Source of the DNA: Euprymna scolopes
Taxonomy: Eukaryota > Mollusca > Cephalopoda > Sepiida > Sepiolidae
Assembly: GCA_024364805.1 (NCBI GenBank)
Contig: CM044504.1
Location: 105,782,457-105,830,296, forward strand
Reading direction: 5' to 3'
DNA length: 47,840 nucleotides
Numbering within the stretch: position 1 is the stretch's first letter; every line of letters starts with the position of its first letter. Of the stretch, positions 22,111-32,668 are shown in pieces. Under the pieces are notes generated by a model. The model did no database searches. It had not been told where the DNA came from and worked only from the letters and a program-made list of their open reading frames with translations. The position numbers and the translations under genes are program-made.

Positions 22111-22920
22111 AGACATAAAGTAAATACAGCTTGCTTATTAATAATTCAGTCTGCATTCCTTGCTATTATACAAAACTGCTTTTAATGTATTCAAATATAT
22201 GTGCAACAAAAAAGTAACAGGCCTTCATTAACACAAACTAATGCATTTAGTCATTTGAGGGTACGGAGTTCCATCATTCCTTACTTTCATTGTCTTTGGA
22301 CTTATCAATGTTAATATTAGTATTGCACTTTGGTATTCCTTAGCTATTTCATTCATTTATGTCCGTGTTCCCCCCCCCCTGTATTTAAATATGATGCCTA
22401 TTAATAATTTACGTACTTACATTTGATAAACTTTCAAATCATCCAATTAAAAAATGCAAGCAATCACCTCGCACCCTAACCAAATCATTAAAATGCATCA
22501 GATTTAATAACAGAGGATAAATTAAAAATGAACAAGATGCATGAAGAAGGTCAAGTGGCACATAAGCTAAATTGTTTAAATAAAAAATATCTTTATGCTT
22601 CCTTAATATCTCAGCTTATGAATCCTCTTAACTCTACAAGTATGAACAAACATCTTATGTTTGCATATCTATATAAACTTCCACATTTATATATATATAT
22701 GTATCTTTTGTGAATTTATACTTTTGAACTGATTTTGTTTGTGTTTATCAAATAACATTTCTCTCGTATTTGAGTATGACCTAAAAACAATTTTCCTTAA
22801 CAGTATTTTTTATAAAACTGGCTCTCATGAAAAAATTATCCCCCCACTCCCCAAACTGAAACCTTAAAAAGTTTTTCCATACTTCTAAAACTGAGGTCCT
22901 GAATATGACCTTAAACTATA
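22111..22920. other. Intronic DNA, no recognised feature
   Basis: It contains a 9-base C run near 22370 and a short AT microsatellite near 22690. No element is recognised. Confidence 0.4.
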
Positions 22921-22924
22921 TTCA

Positions 22925-23165
22925 ATGGTGAGGCCTCAGTTTGCGGGCTTTGGGGAGTGTGGAACCACCCTTTAATTGCCATTGCTCCCAGGTCCACTCT
23001 GACCTGGGGTGGTAGTACCTGTTAGGGTCCCAACTATGGGTTAAATAGAAACCAACTTGGAAAAAAAAATATTCTATTAAAAAATTTTTCTTCAAAATAA
23101 CTAGATTCGGCATTAAATAACCTAAAAAGGATTGATATGCCGTAAAACAAAAACAACCAATCTGA
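22925..23165. repeat. SINE family D copy (tail part)
   Basis: The end GGCATTAAATAACC, GGATTGATATGCCGTAAAAC and AAACAACCAATC is shared with copies ending at about 26235, 28052 and 46065 (consensus GGTTGATATGCCATAAAA). Confidence 0.5.
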
Positions 23166-23168
23166 AAC

Positions 23169-23553
23169 TGAGGGTTGTTCCAAAAGTAAAGCCACCTATT
23201 TATTTTATTTAAAAAAAAATTTTTTCTTTTACATTTTTTTTTAACTAAAAAAATTAAAGAGCTACAAAGACAGGTGTGGTACATTTGTGCTCCAGAATTA
23301 ATGTTTCTATATAGTACACACTATTCTCGATGCACTTTTGCCAGAAATTCAATGACTTTTCTCTGTTTCTGATGTGTGTCCATGATAGAGATTGCTTTCT
23401 TAGAGTCTCACATTGTCAATATCTGGAACAGAGATGAAACTTTTAGGACATGAATGCACAATTTCAGGCATCATAACAATGCAATTTGCAATCCTCTCAG
23501 ATGTATTTAGACGGAATAAAAAGTAGGCGGCATTACTTTTTGAACGACCCTTG
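23169..23553 (-). mobile_element. Mariner-derived deletion element with TIRs
   Basis: The left end TGAGGGTTGTTCCAAAAGTA and the right end, reverse-complemented CAAGGGTCGTTCAAAAAGTA, are inverted repeats, with TA after the right end (23554-23555). On the minus strand SLNFWQKCIENSVYYIE recalls the mariner C-terminus WQKCIE..GDYVE. The catalytic core is deleted, so it depended on a transposase supplied elsewhere. Confidence 0.75.
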
Positions 23554-23559
23554 TACATT

Positions 23560-23947
23560 TCCAAATAGACTCGAGGTAATCCCATGTATTAATATTTCAT
23601 ACAAAATAGTACAAATTTTAATATTGCACTACATATTAAGATTTTAGTCTTTGATAATTGAATGATAATCTTTTTATAAAAGTGTTGACCACCATTTACA
23701 GTTTTGTTAGTTTTAATTGGTTGGTGGTTACCATAGTGATAATTCTGAATTTATTCTGTGTATATGAAATAGTCAGTGGAAAAGAAAGAGAAAAGTAGAA
23801 TTATATTTAAAAGATAGCAATTAAATAGTATCATCAAATGTACTTTTAAAACACAAGTAATGTATGTCAATGGGTTTTGTATCATATGTAGCTTTAATCA
23901 AAATTTGATTGACTTTATTTTATTTTTATGGAAATCGCTCTAAACAA
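23560..23947. other. Intronic DNA, no recognised feature
   Basis: AT-rich sequence up to the assembly gap. Confidence 0.4.
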
Positions 23948-24047
23948 NNNNNNNNNNNNNNNNNNNNNNNNNNNNNNNNNNNNNNNNNNNNNNNNNNNNN
24001 NNNNNNNNNNNNNNNNNNNNNNNNNNNNNNNNNNNNNNNNNNNNNNN
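23948..24047. other. Assembly gap, 100 N
   Basis: Exactly 100 Ns, a conventional placeholder length, so the true size is unknown. It is followed directly by a C-rich run, which is a likely reason for the break. Confidence 0.99.
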
Positions 24048-24360
24048 CCCCCCCCCTCCCAATCCTTCCAATCTCTCCTGTACATTTCATGCTGGATGCT
24101 TGGGTAAACCTTTATTTTTCCTCTCACAAATCAGTGCCTTATTTAAGGTATTCATTTTTCACCCAGATCCCCCCCCCTTTTTTTTTCCTTTTTTTCCCCA
24201 CCCCATGAACAAAATTGCTGATCCTATACCATATTACAGTCAGCACATCAGCAGTTGATTTTGCTTGAGGAAATTCATATTGTTCATCACAAAGTAGATT
24301 TCTTTTGTTGTGGGTGACAATATTCAATACTATACTTAGAGGAAAGAAGAGTCCTAATAT
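24048..24360. other. Low-complexity C- and T-rich DNA
   Basis: C runs at 24048-24057 and 24170-24177, and T-rich stretches to about 24200. No element is recognised. Confidence 0.5.
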
Positions 24361-24364
24361 TTAT

Positions 24365-24495
24365 CACTGCAGACTATAGTATCGACAAGCCAAATTCAAT
24401 TGGATTTATTAGATCCATAATACAATGACCAAAATGTTGCAATCATAACAACCAAGATGAGAACAGTAGTCCAAAATATGTAAATAATAATAATA
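24365..24495 (-). repeat. SINE family A end fragment
   Basis: AAGATGAGAACAGTAGTCCA at about 24454-24473 is the family A motif in reverse orientation. Confidence 0.5.
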
Positions 24496-24688
24496 TTGAA
24501 TCTCTGAAATCCCATCAGTGCTAATTTATTTGTCATTTTTTGCAGTGTTAAATGTGGTACATTTGTAAGATATTTGTTCCCCTCTTACTCATAAGCTGTA
24601 TTATACAGCACAATTATGTTAGCATACCAGTTCTCATTAGATCACCAAAGTTAAGCAATGTTGAGCCTAGTTAGTATCAGATGAGTAA

Positions 24689-25089
24689 TCTATAATATAA
24701 ATCTCATCTGTTTAAATGTATGTATGTATGTTTGTATGTCTGCCTAAAACTTTCGACAGGCGACCGATTTTCACAAGATCGGTATCATTTTTAAGCTCAA
24801 ATATCAAAAACTTGGCTAAAAACATTAATTCCTTCACTGGGCACTTTTCTACAGGGAGGGGTCACTTTTTTCGCCGATGTTTTTGAAAGTCATCCCCTCT
24901 TTTCGATTGACTAGCCTTAATTTAAACCTACGTCACTTCTGGTTTGGCGATGGGCACAACAGCAAAGATGTCACATCTTTTTTTTTATCACATTCTTTTC
25001 CTCTTTCGCGGTACAGGTTCGAGCCTGCTTGCCAACTACCACTTTTTTTGCTCAACACACCTCCAAACACCCGGGCAATGCTGGGCTAG
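24689..25089 (+). mobile_element. Non-autonomous Helitron inside a 5S-derived SINE
   Basis: The 5' end is TCTATAATATAAATCTCATC preceded by A. The 3' end is CCCGGGCAATGCTGGGCTAG followed by T, with a CCCGG/CTGGG stem just before CTAG. These are the Helitron rules: TC start, CTRR end, 3' hairpin, insertion between A and T with no target duplication. Removing it restores a gap-free 5S alignment. The interior has GTACAGGTTCGAGCCTGC, a B-box-like segment, followed by a T run. No Rep/helicase gene, so it is non-autonomous. Confidence 0.85.
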
Positions 25090-25102
25090 TCATTTAGGAA
25101 TA

Positions 25103-25142
25103 TCAGGCACTATAAGAGGACCTCAGGCACTATAAGAGGACC
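25103..25142. repeat. Exact 20-bp tandem duplication
   Basis: TCAGGCACTATAAGAGGACC is present twice in a row at the junction of the 5S head and the SINE tail. Confidence 0.95.
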
Positions 25143-25264
25143 TCAACATGTACCTGCAAGAACTGCAAAAACCTAATGTCATCTCCTCTGATCAGGATAT
25201 TCAAGCGACTGGGGATTGTTTGTGAATTTCATATTCCCGTGACACTTCTGGATGGAATGTTGAA

Positions 25265-25512
25265 TGGAACCCTTTAAGAATAGTGTGCTCTTGTTCCTTC
25301 AGCCATGTTTAGATAGAAGTCCTATGTAATTCGCAATTGTAATTTAAGTTTTGCCCACGCTGAGAATGCAACCTCCAGAAAAATGTAATTTACAAAAAGG
25401 TTTGAGATTGCATAGATCAAAACCTTATGAAAATATCTCAAGATGAGAACAGTAGTCTGAATAATCCCAAAATTATGAATTATCAATCCTCATCTAAAAA
25501 TATTTAGAAACA
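25265..25512 (-). repeat. tRNA-derived SINE (family A) copy
   Basis: It matches the reverse complement of 505-765: TAATTCGCAATTGTAA, ATGCAACCTCCAGAAAAATG, and AAGATGAGAACAGTAGTCTG with AATCCTCATCT. The B-box segment is decayed. Confidence 0.65.
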
Positions 25513-25935
25513 TGAAGACAAATCTACACTTAACTTTAAAAGTAAATTACTTGTGTAATAACAGTAACATTATTATTCTATTTTTTGTGTTTATTAAACA
25601 TTGTCTATTATTTCCACCCACTCCTGTATTTTTCCATCTTTATTTCTGCTTGAGCTGCTTGGTGGAGGTTTAAGCTGAAAGCAATACTTCCTTATTCATG
25701 CCAAAAACAAACTCTAACAATCTCTTCTATTGTTACTAACATTAATTATTTTGTTTATTATAAAAAATGTTTTCAAGAATTTTAACAAGAATGAATATTT
25801 TTAATATGCACATTTAGTGATTTAAAATGGTAGTCCAAACTTAACTAACTGACAGGCAGACTTAGAGAGGAATGAGTGGACTTAAGTGTGACAGACGGTG
25901 ATGTTACTTGAAATTTACATGATTGACAAAGTTTT
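25513..25935. other. Intronic DNA, no recognised feature
   Basis: AT-rich, no element recognised. Confidence 0.4.
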
Positions 25936-25939
25936 TCAA

Positions 25940-26240
25940 ACCTAAATCTTGATGCTACCAGATCAAGCAACTTAAAGATATTGACTTCCTGACCTAAAGT
26001 GCACCAAATATTAATGATCTCATTTTTTTTTCCTTGGGCAGGGCACCATCATGTTCAGCATAGTCAAAAAACAATTTCCAAAAAGAATTAAACCTAACAT
26101 AAAGTATTTGAAGATATATAAAAAAAATAAAAAAAATTGAAACATAAAAACTTTTTCCAAAATTACTGGGTTAGGTATTAAATGACACAAGAAGGGTTGA
26201 TATACCATAAAATAAAAGAACAACCAAATCAAACTTAAAC
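25940..26240 (+). repeat. SINE family D copy
   Basis: It shares GATGCTACCAGATCAAGC, TTCCTGACCTAAAGTGCACC and AGGGTTGATATACCATAAAA with the copies at 27790 and 45690. Confidence 0.55.
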
Positions 26241-26329
26241 ATGATATGTGGATAGGACCTCTTTCGGAGCTGCAATGCAATATTATCAACGCCCTTAAGA
26301 AGCAAAAAAATATATATTAGCAATCGAGG

Positions 26330-26655
26330 AAATAAGTTTATCAGTAGAACAAAGGCATAAGCAGCTGTTCACCAACGTACACAAAGGGAACTAAAATAGG
26401 ACTGTTAATCAAGGTGTGGCAATGAATAGGAATAAAAGGACTGAACAATGGAGGTCAGTATATTTAGAATTAGTTGACAGGAGTGGCAATGATTTTGTCG
26501 ACAGTTTACAACAATTAGAAACAATTTACAGACCGTCTTGGGTTTGCGACGATTGAGAACATTTCTAGTTGAAGATAGTTTCTAGTTGGACAGTAGAAGG
26601 CATGCCATGGCTCAAGTAGATCAAGATAAGCTGACAACAACTGATGAACATGGCC
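26330..26655 (-). repeat. Interspersed repeat (family F), copy 1
   Basis: Its reverse complement shares TAAACTGTCGACAAAATCAT versus TAAACTGTCGCAAAATTCAT, then AACTAATTCT, CATATTGACC-type and TTGATCT..CTTGAGC blocks, with 40850-41180. No coding content is recognised. Confidence 0.5.
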
Positions 26656-26734
26656 TTGACAGAAGTCCCTAGAGCTTAACTGACATCCACAGTGTGTTTT
26701 CTATGTTTTCTTCTTTTGAGTTTATATTTTTATA

Positions 26735-26840
26735 CTTGTAAATCCATGCGTGTCCCTTCGGCAATCACTAATATAAGAGATGGTGACACAACCAGAACTA
26801 TAAGAGATGAACAAGACCATAAAAACAGCATTAAGGTAAA
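26735..26840 (-). repeat. SINE family B core fragment
   Basis: CCTTCGGCAATCACTAATAT and a TTATACTTGTAAATCCATG lead match the family B core at 10325 and 19345. Confidence 0.45.
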
Positions 26841-27407
26841 CGTTTTTGTCGAGCTGGCGAGCATGTAGTGGCATAGCAAGACTGTAATGCTATTTCAAAC
26901 ATAAGCATAACAGATTAACAAATAGATTGACGGACAGTCTCTTTATAAAAAGGTTTGGACACATTTAAATGTTGTTTGACTTTGATTTTTGTAATGTTAA
27001 ATGTTTTCAATTATAATTTTGCAAATGTCTGTCTTTATTCGAGAGTTGTTAATCAAAACAACTTAAGGTGATATTTTATTTTATGCTCAAACATGTTAGA
27101 TATTGCGATCATTCATTTATTCATTTTTCAGTTGATCGTAATATTTTATTAAATTAAAAGCAAATGTCTGGCTATTAAAACAAAAATTCTAACAGCCATT
27201 ATTATTTGAAGAAAAATTTACATTTCTACAGTGCGATGAGGTGTGACCTTTCCCTTATAAATGTTACATCCTGGCCTGTTGCATAATTAGATATATTTTG
27301 TTTTTTTATAGAATGTTTCTTATCGGCAAAACAGTGTTATTATTGATATTTTTTGTTGTTGTTTGTGTGTTGTCTCATTATGGACTTGTTGATATTTTTA
27401 TTCACAG
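26841..27407. other. Abi: Intronic DNA before the candidate exon
   Basis: AT-rich. It ends in a T-rich tract and TTCACAG, a fair acceptor. No repeat is recognised. Confidence 0.4.
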
Positions 27408-27452
27408 ATCTGCCTCTTCCCCCAGTCTTTACGAAGAACAACAACATAGAAG
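27408..27452 (+). CDS. Possible alternative Abi microexon
   Basis: An acceptor-like TTCACAG ends at 27407. Read in the phase required by the gene, the next bases give DLPLPPVFTKNNNIE, resembling the start of the 11436 microexon (DLPPPPSE). A donor at 27453 (GAAG followed by GTCTTC) would make a symmetric 45-nt phase 1-1 exon, but this donor is weak. Without splicing, the frame stays open for about 38 more codons to a stop near 27567, which would give an Abi tail lacking SH3. It could be a duplicated alternative exon, a dead exon, or chance. Transcript data would decide. Confidence 0.35.
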
Positions 27453-27789
27453 GTCTTCGAAAATTGCCATTTCTTTTTAGTTTTTCTCTGATAGTATCAA
27501 CCCCTATGGATGTCTCCTTCTTTACCCAATCTGGTTGCTCAATTCTTTTCTTTGCCCAACTAGTGTGAATACACTTATTAGTACAAGTGTACATGTTCCA
27601 AACAATAATATTTTTCTGACTCCCTTTACCAAAAACAAAAAAATAATTGGAATGTTTCCATTTTTCTTATTGTCCTTTTTTTTTCTTCTTCCTTTCCTAT
27701 ATTCTTTATCTGCATTTTTGAGATTTACTCTTTATCAAATTCTTGGAAGTGTCGAAATATTGTAAAATGTCACTTTTTTTTTTTTTTTT

Positions 27790-28060
27790 ATGAGCAGTTT
27801 TTTATGCTACCAGATCATGCCATCTAAACACATCAGATATTGATGTTATTGTTTTTTTTTCCTTTCTCTTTGCAAAACTCAATTATGTTCTGTAAAACCA
27901 AAAACAAAAAGGTTTTTCTCTACAAAAACAACCAAAGTAAATACCTTAAATAAATATTTGAAGATGTAGATGGGCTTGAGGCATATAAACCTTTGGCAAA
28001 ATGATTGAACCCAAAAAGAGTTGATATGCCATAAAACCAAACAACCCATCCTGTGCAGTT
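27790..28060 (+). repeat. SINE family D copy
   Basis: It carries ATGCTACCAGATCATGCC, AACTCAATTATGTTCTG, and AGAGTTGATATGCCATAAAA with CCAAACAACCC at the end. Confidence 0.6.
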
Positions 28061-28555
28061 TTTCCTTTAAGGCTAATGACGTCTTTATTGTTTTGTTATC
28101 TAGTGCCTATTTCTTCATGGCTGTTGAGCATTTTTAGATGCTGTTCCTGAAAGAAATGAAAATTTCTTGACTTGACAAAACACACTTGTTTATTTTTAAC
28201 TGCAATTAACACAAGTGATTCTAATACATGTTGTCTTTTATTCATCCTGGGGTTCAGTACTGGAAAGAGAGATAACTTCAATTTTCTCCAGCAGATTATT
28301 TAAGACCTTGTTTTATTTGATGTACACCAATTCACTATTGATCAGCTACCGTCTAAAAACATCCCCTAACTTTATCAGCGAGTTCTTAATTCTGTTTTCT
28401 CTATTCCCACACCTGTCAAACTTATTGAATGATTCCTGAGACATCATCTGGCTATTTCTATTTGGATGTACTCAAGCCTGCACAATATACACCACATAGA
28501 TACTTTTCATTAGAATCTTAGAATCATTGTCCAGGAAGTTTCATACAAGCCTGCT
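28061..28555. other. Intronic DNA, possibly old LINE sequence on the right
   Basis: No domain is clear. The strand order suggests the RT of the next element may once have extended into this stretch, but I cannot show it. Confidence 0.3.
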
Positions 28556-28559
28556 GCAC

Positions 28560-29569
28560 AAAAAGAGATGCTGATGGATTAGTGCTTGCTTGTGAAACAT
28601 GTAAAAGTTTGAGAATGAATATTATCAAAACAAAATTCATCTGTGCTTGCAAGTGTTAGAAAGTTCCGGAAAATAAAGTTCCTCTGCTCAGTTTGTGGAA
28701 ATGGAGTTTGCATTTTTTTTTTCTTTTTTTGTGGTGGTTGTTGGTACACAAGAAGTGCAATAAAATTACTGATAGTTTAAGGGAGGATAACCACTTGTGC
28801 GCAAAAAGTGGAATCCAATGGAGATGGATGAGAACTCTGATGTGTATGGATGATGAAGTATATTTAGATGGCAAAGCTATTAAGATTGTTCAAAAAAATT
28901 TTTTTTTCTTGTGTGATACTATTAGAGCATAGGGTGGAACAGGTGCTAGTGTGATTGCAAAACTTTGGAGTGTGTGGAGTGTAATTAGAAAAATTCTATC
29001 ATTAATAATCAGCAAAGCGTTACCTTGTTGACTAAGGGAAGAGTCTATTAGGCATGTGTACATAGTATGAAGTATGGAAATAAAATCTGGCCGGTGTGGG
29101 TGGAGGATATGCGTGGCATGGAGAGAAATGATATGAAAGTGATACGATGGATAGCAAGTCTGAAAGGCTGATTTCTTTTCTGATGATATCTGAACAGACT
29201 TTCATGGTACGACTACATTGAAAGAATGGATTAGAGTTCTTGTTCAGTAGATGTAGAACAGTTGAGGTAGCAGATTCAGTTCACAGGAGAAAGCCAAGGA
29301 AAACATGTGAGCAAACAATGATTGACTTGAGAAATAGGGTTAAACATAGACCTGGCCAGAAATAGGTTGCTTTGGAATCTGTTCTTAAAGTTGTTCATTG
29401 CATGCCAGCATCTGAAACGGACATTAATCTGAATATGATGATGAGATTTCTTGAAACGGACATTAATCTGAATATGATGATGAGATTTCTTGAAACGGAC
29501 ATTAATCTGAATATGATGATGAGATTTCTTGAAACGGACATTAATCTGAATATGATGATGAGATTTCTT
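28560..29569 (+). mobile_element. LINE (family L2w), RT C-terminal half
   Basis: In order: ADGLVLACET near 28577, which matches a YADDLVL RT box with one Asp changed; CSVCGNGV near 28690 and VHKKCNKITDSLREDNHLC from about 28755, a split Cys/His motif; VYLDGKAIKIVQK then a CYL-like CDTIRA block, matching the usual KFCYLGDTI; and, after several breaks, a C-terminus with CRTVEVADSVHRRKPRKT. It ends in a tail of CATTAATCTGAATATGATGA type. Frames are broken at many points. Confidence 0.8.
29414..29569. repeat. 39-bp minisatellite, four identical units
   Basis: The unit begins GAAACGGACATTAATCTGAA and ends GAGATTTCTT. Units start at 29414, 29453, 29492 and 29531, with no differences seen. Because 39 is divisible by 3, the repeat stays open in frames on both strands (a 13-residue repeat such as KSHHHIQINVRF), so its long ORFs are not evidence of a gene. 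The unit equals the 3' tail of LINE L2w. Confidence 0.95.
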
Positions 29570-29579
29570 GAACCTCACA

Positions 29580-30235
29580 GAACATTTTTTTGGAAATTCT
29601 TATTTCTGTTTTTAAATGTTCTTCACACACAAAAAAAAAAAAAATAAAATATAGAAGCCGGCATCTGAATTATTTGTGCACGTGTCTTTAACTCCAGCTT
29701 GCTTCTTTTGTCTTGGTAGATCGGGCTCATTTTTATGACATGCAAAAAATAATAATGGAAAATTTTCTGTCTTTCAATAAGTCATCAATTTTCGGAGGGG
29801 GGGGGATTACTAGTTTATCTAAGAAAGTAGCAAAATAGTTGTTCTGGAACTCTAGCTAAAATGGAAATAAGGGGCAGTAAAGAAAAAATAATATTAATGT
29901 AGAAATTGGAAAAAGAAAAATACAAAGATCAAAGAAGAACTTAATTTTTAATTTTTTGTTGTTGCAAATTCTTTTGATAATATGCCCATCATATTCTATT
30001 GCATTTTTCTACTGTTATTTAATCTGTCATAGTTGGCCAACTTCACAACTAACAGCTTTGGACAATAATTCTTAACCAACCCCATTCCATTCTGTTCCAG
30101 ATTTCATTGCAGCATATTACATCATATTGTCAGTCATGTTATCAATCAGCAGCCACTCAGTCATATCATAAAAATAAAGCAAAGTTACAGAATTTAGAAA
30201 AAGTGAATAGAATTAAGGAAAATTTGAAAGAGAAA
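29580..30235. other. Intronic DNA, no recognised feature
   Basis: It includes an A run near 29631-29643 and a G run near 29797-29805. Confidence 0.4.
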
Positions 30236-30239
30236 ATGT

Positions 30240-30718
30240 GATCCATTATATATGCATCTAATATTGAAATATCAGTACTGATCCAAACCTGATCCAAGAC
30301 CACGTTGGCATCTTATGGCAGTTTATGGAAAGCAACTGAAAAAAAGTTGGCGGAAAAAGCTGACACAAATGCTGCCAAATGATAAATTCAAAAGGCTGAA
30401 AACAATTTTAACACAAAAAATAAGATTCATTGTAAGTTTAATTTTATGAACAGAAATGCATTTCTTTTTATTTGAAAAGTTTTTTTTAGCAAATAGCTTT
30501 GATCAAAAACTATATTTATTTTTTCAAGAATAGTATCAGATCAGTGCCCCCCCCCATTAACAAAAACATTGTCTGCTAATTAACTAATTGCTTGGCTTTT
30601 TCCAACTGCATTTCCGTCAGCTTATCATAAACTATCAAAAGATGCTGACATGACCTTGAGTCAGATTCTGGATCAGTACCAAAATATTATTTCTAAATCA
30701 TATGTGATGAAGAAAAAA
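30240..30718. repeat. Long inverted repeat (foldback), about 480 bp
   Basis: The left arm at about 30250-30350 contains CAGTACTGATCCAAACCTGA and GGCATCTTATGGCAGTTTAT. The right arm at about 30600-30710, reverse-complemented, contains GGTACTGATCCAGAATCTGA and AGCATCTTTTGATAGTTTAT. Matching continues outward (AATATT..GTACTGATCC) and inward (GCTGACGGAAA versus GCGGAAAAAGC). The central 250 bp are unmatched. Confidence 0.7.
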
Positions 30719-30719
30719 A

Positions 30720-30817
30720 AACTCTCCTAAGCTCCGTTCCTTTGTCTATGTCTTGAAACCTGAAATTTTGATCAACCATAGTTTTTTACTTTCCAATTAA
30801 TTTTTCTTTATTTCAGT

Positions 30818-30855
<38 letters not shown>

Positions 30856-31865
30856 CTTCCTGTTCATCTTACAACTGAGAATCTTTCACCCTATTCTTCT
30901 GGGCATGAAACAAATCATTAAAAGAAAAAAAAAAGCATGTTATTTTATAAAAATTATTAATGAATGTACTTTTTTTTTAATTTGAAAACATTACAAACAT
31001 TATAAATGGTTGGACTACCTAGTTCTAAAAGGAAATAAATGCCACTAATTTGTTAATACCAATGAAAAATTAGGTTTGGAAAAGAAAATAAAGATAAATA
31101 AGCAAAAAACACTTTGTGTGTGTTTGGCTGTGGAAGTAATTATATAATGTTCTGATAGGGTGCTTTAATCCAAAAATCAGCACAAATTTAACTATTTTCT
31201 ATCACCAATTTGGCATTTGCCCATTTTTAATATGCTAAAAGGTCTCTCTCCTTCTCTCTCTCCAAACTGAACCCAAAATAACTGATAGTTGCCAAATCTA
31301 TAATTAAAGAAAATAGTAGTCAATTTAAAGTTTGCTGTCTAAAAAAAAAACACCCTATATTTTATAACTTTTTTGTTCTACAAAACCGTTGTCATATTTT
31401 CATTCAAATATATGTATCATTTGACCTGTTATTCTCATCTTCGTCGTTATATTTACAATATTTTAGCTGTTATAATCTCCAGCCTTCTTCAGGTACATTT
31501 TTTAAACTGTAAAGAAAATTGCAATGAGCACGGAAATTGCCTCAAAAACACAAATTCTTGCTGATCATATGCAAATGAGATGCTAGTGGTTTGAATAAAA
31601 TGTTTTCCAGAGATAGCTGATTTGGATTTGAGATTTAACCCTGGAAATTGTTAGTTGAAAGTGCAAAATAGATAACACTTGATTATTTAGTCATGAAAGC
31701 TTATGAACCTGCACAAAATTATATATTCCACAGGAGTTAGAATTTTTATTTCATCAGTTATGAATGGGTAAAAGTATTTGTTATTTTTAGTTATTATTGC
31801 CTTCAACCACTAGTAGACTGCCACTTGTAAGCAATACATTTATTAATTGCATACAATAATATAAA
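30720..31865. other. Intronic DNA, no recognised gene
   Basis: A T run of about 36 bases at 30820-30855 and CT-rich tracts near 31245. No exon or element is recognised. Confidence 0.4.
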
Positions 31866-31945
31866 TTGTGAATATAATGCCCAGGATGAGAATTGTAGTC
31901 TAAATAATAAAAATTATCAATCATCAGTTAAAAAATATCTGAACT
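31866..31945 (-). repeat. SINE family A end fragment
   Basis: CAGGATGAGAATTGTAGTCT and AATTATCAATCATCAG match the family A end motif. Confidence 0.5.
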
Positions 31946-32668
31946 CTAATATGTAGGAATCTATTGGAAACTACTCAAGACATTTTTTTTAATAAAAAAA
32001 AAAAAAAATGGGTAAATCATGCTAAAACTCTGAAAATAAAATGACTGGTAATGGCTTTATTAAGGTTATGGAAGATATTTGTTCACTTCTAGATTTGCTT
32101 CAAGCATTGCTTATAAATGAGGTATGATTCCTAATATAATTTAAGACCACTAATGTGTTAAAAAGATGGTTGGAATTTTAAAGAGATCTCTCTGTTAGAA
32201 TATGAGATAGCAAGTGAATGTCTGGCATCTGCTAGATGAACAGCTTGAACAAACTGATAAGAAAAGTGAGAAATCTTATTCTTGTTTACAAGCTAAGTGA
32301 AAAATTATCAGCAATAATGATAATGCCAAAAAGTTTATTTTGATTTTAGTATTTTATTATATTATATAAGTGGTTGTATTTTTATTTTATCATATACTTC
32401 CCATGTTTTATCAATTTTTTTTAATACAAACTTTTAATTTATTTTCTTTGTCTTTATATTGCACCAATCTTTTCCTTGTTCACAATTATCTCTCTTGATC
32501 AAATCAAATCACTGCCACTTATGTTCATTCTAAATTTTTAAAAACTGATATTCTAACATATTTTTTTTTTAAACAGCTCAAACTGCAGGAAATACAATCA
32601 TATTTTTATTTGTGCTGGCTAAATTTTTTCAATTACATTTTTTGTCTTTTTTTTATAATTCTGTGCAG
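31946..32668. other. Abi: Intron sequence before the poly-proline exon
   Basis: AT-rich. The last 40 bases form the T-rich tract and CTGTGCAG acceptor. Confidence 0.5.

Larger units (their letters stand above)
24598..25255 (+). repeat. 5S rRNA-derived SINE, interrupted
   Basis: Bases 24598-24688 and 25090-25120 together resemble animal 5S rRNA over almost its whole length: TTCTCATTAGATCACCAAAG versus 5S TTCTCGTCCGATCACCGAAG; TTAAGCAATGTTGAGCCTAG versus TTAAGCAACGTCGGGCCTGG; and AGGAATATCAGGCACTATAA versus GGGAATACCAGGTGCTGTAG. After the 5S head comes a tail with CTGCAAAAACCTAATGTCAT and GTGAATTTCATATTCCCGTG, shared with the copy at 33039. A Helitron splits the head at 24689-25089. It is a SINE and not a working 5S gene: it is diverged and carries an extra tail. 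Confidence 0.9.

Noticed and set aside
22922-23284. 120-codon minus-strand frame
   Set aside because: It crosses a SINE family D tail and a mariner-derived element end, so it cannot be one gene.
24598-24690. 5S rRNA gene
   Set aside because: It is diverged from 5S, broken by an insertion, and joined to a SINE tail.
29276-29647. Long open frames on both strands with a 13-residue repeat
   Set aside because: They come from a 39-bp minisatellite whose length is a multiple of three. No gene signals.
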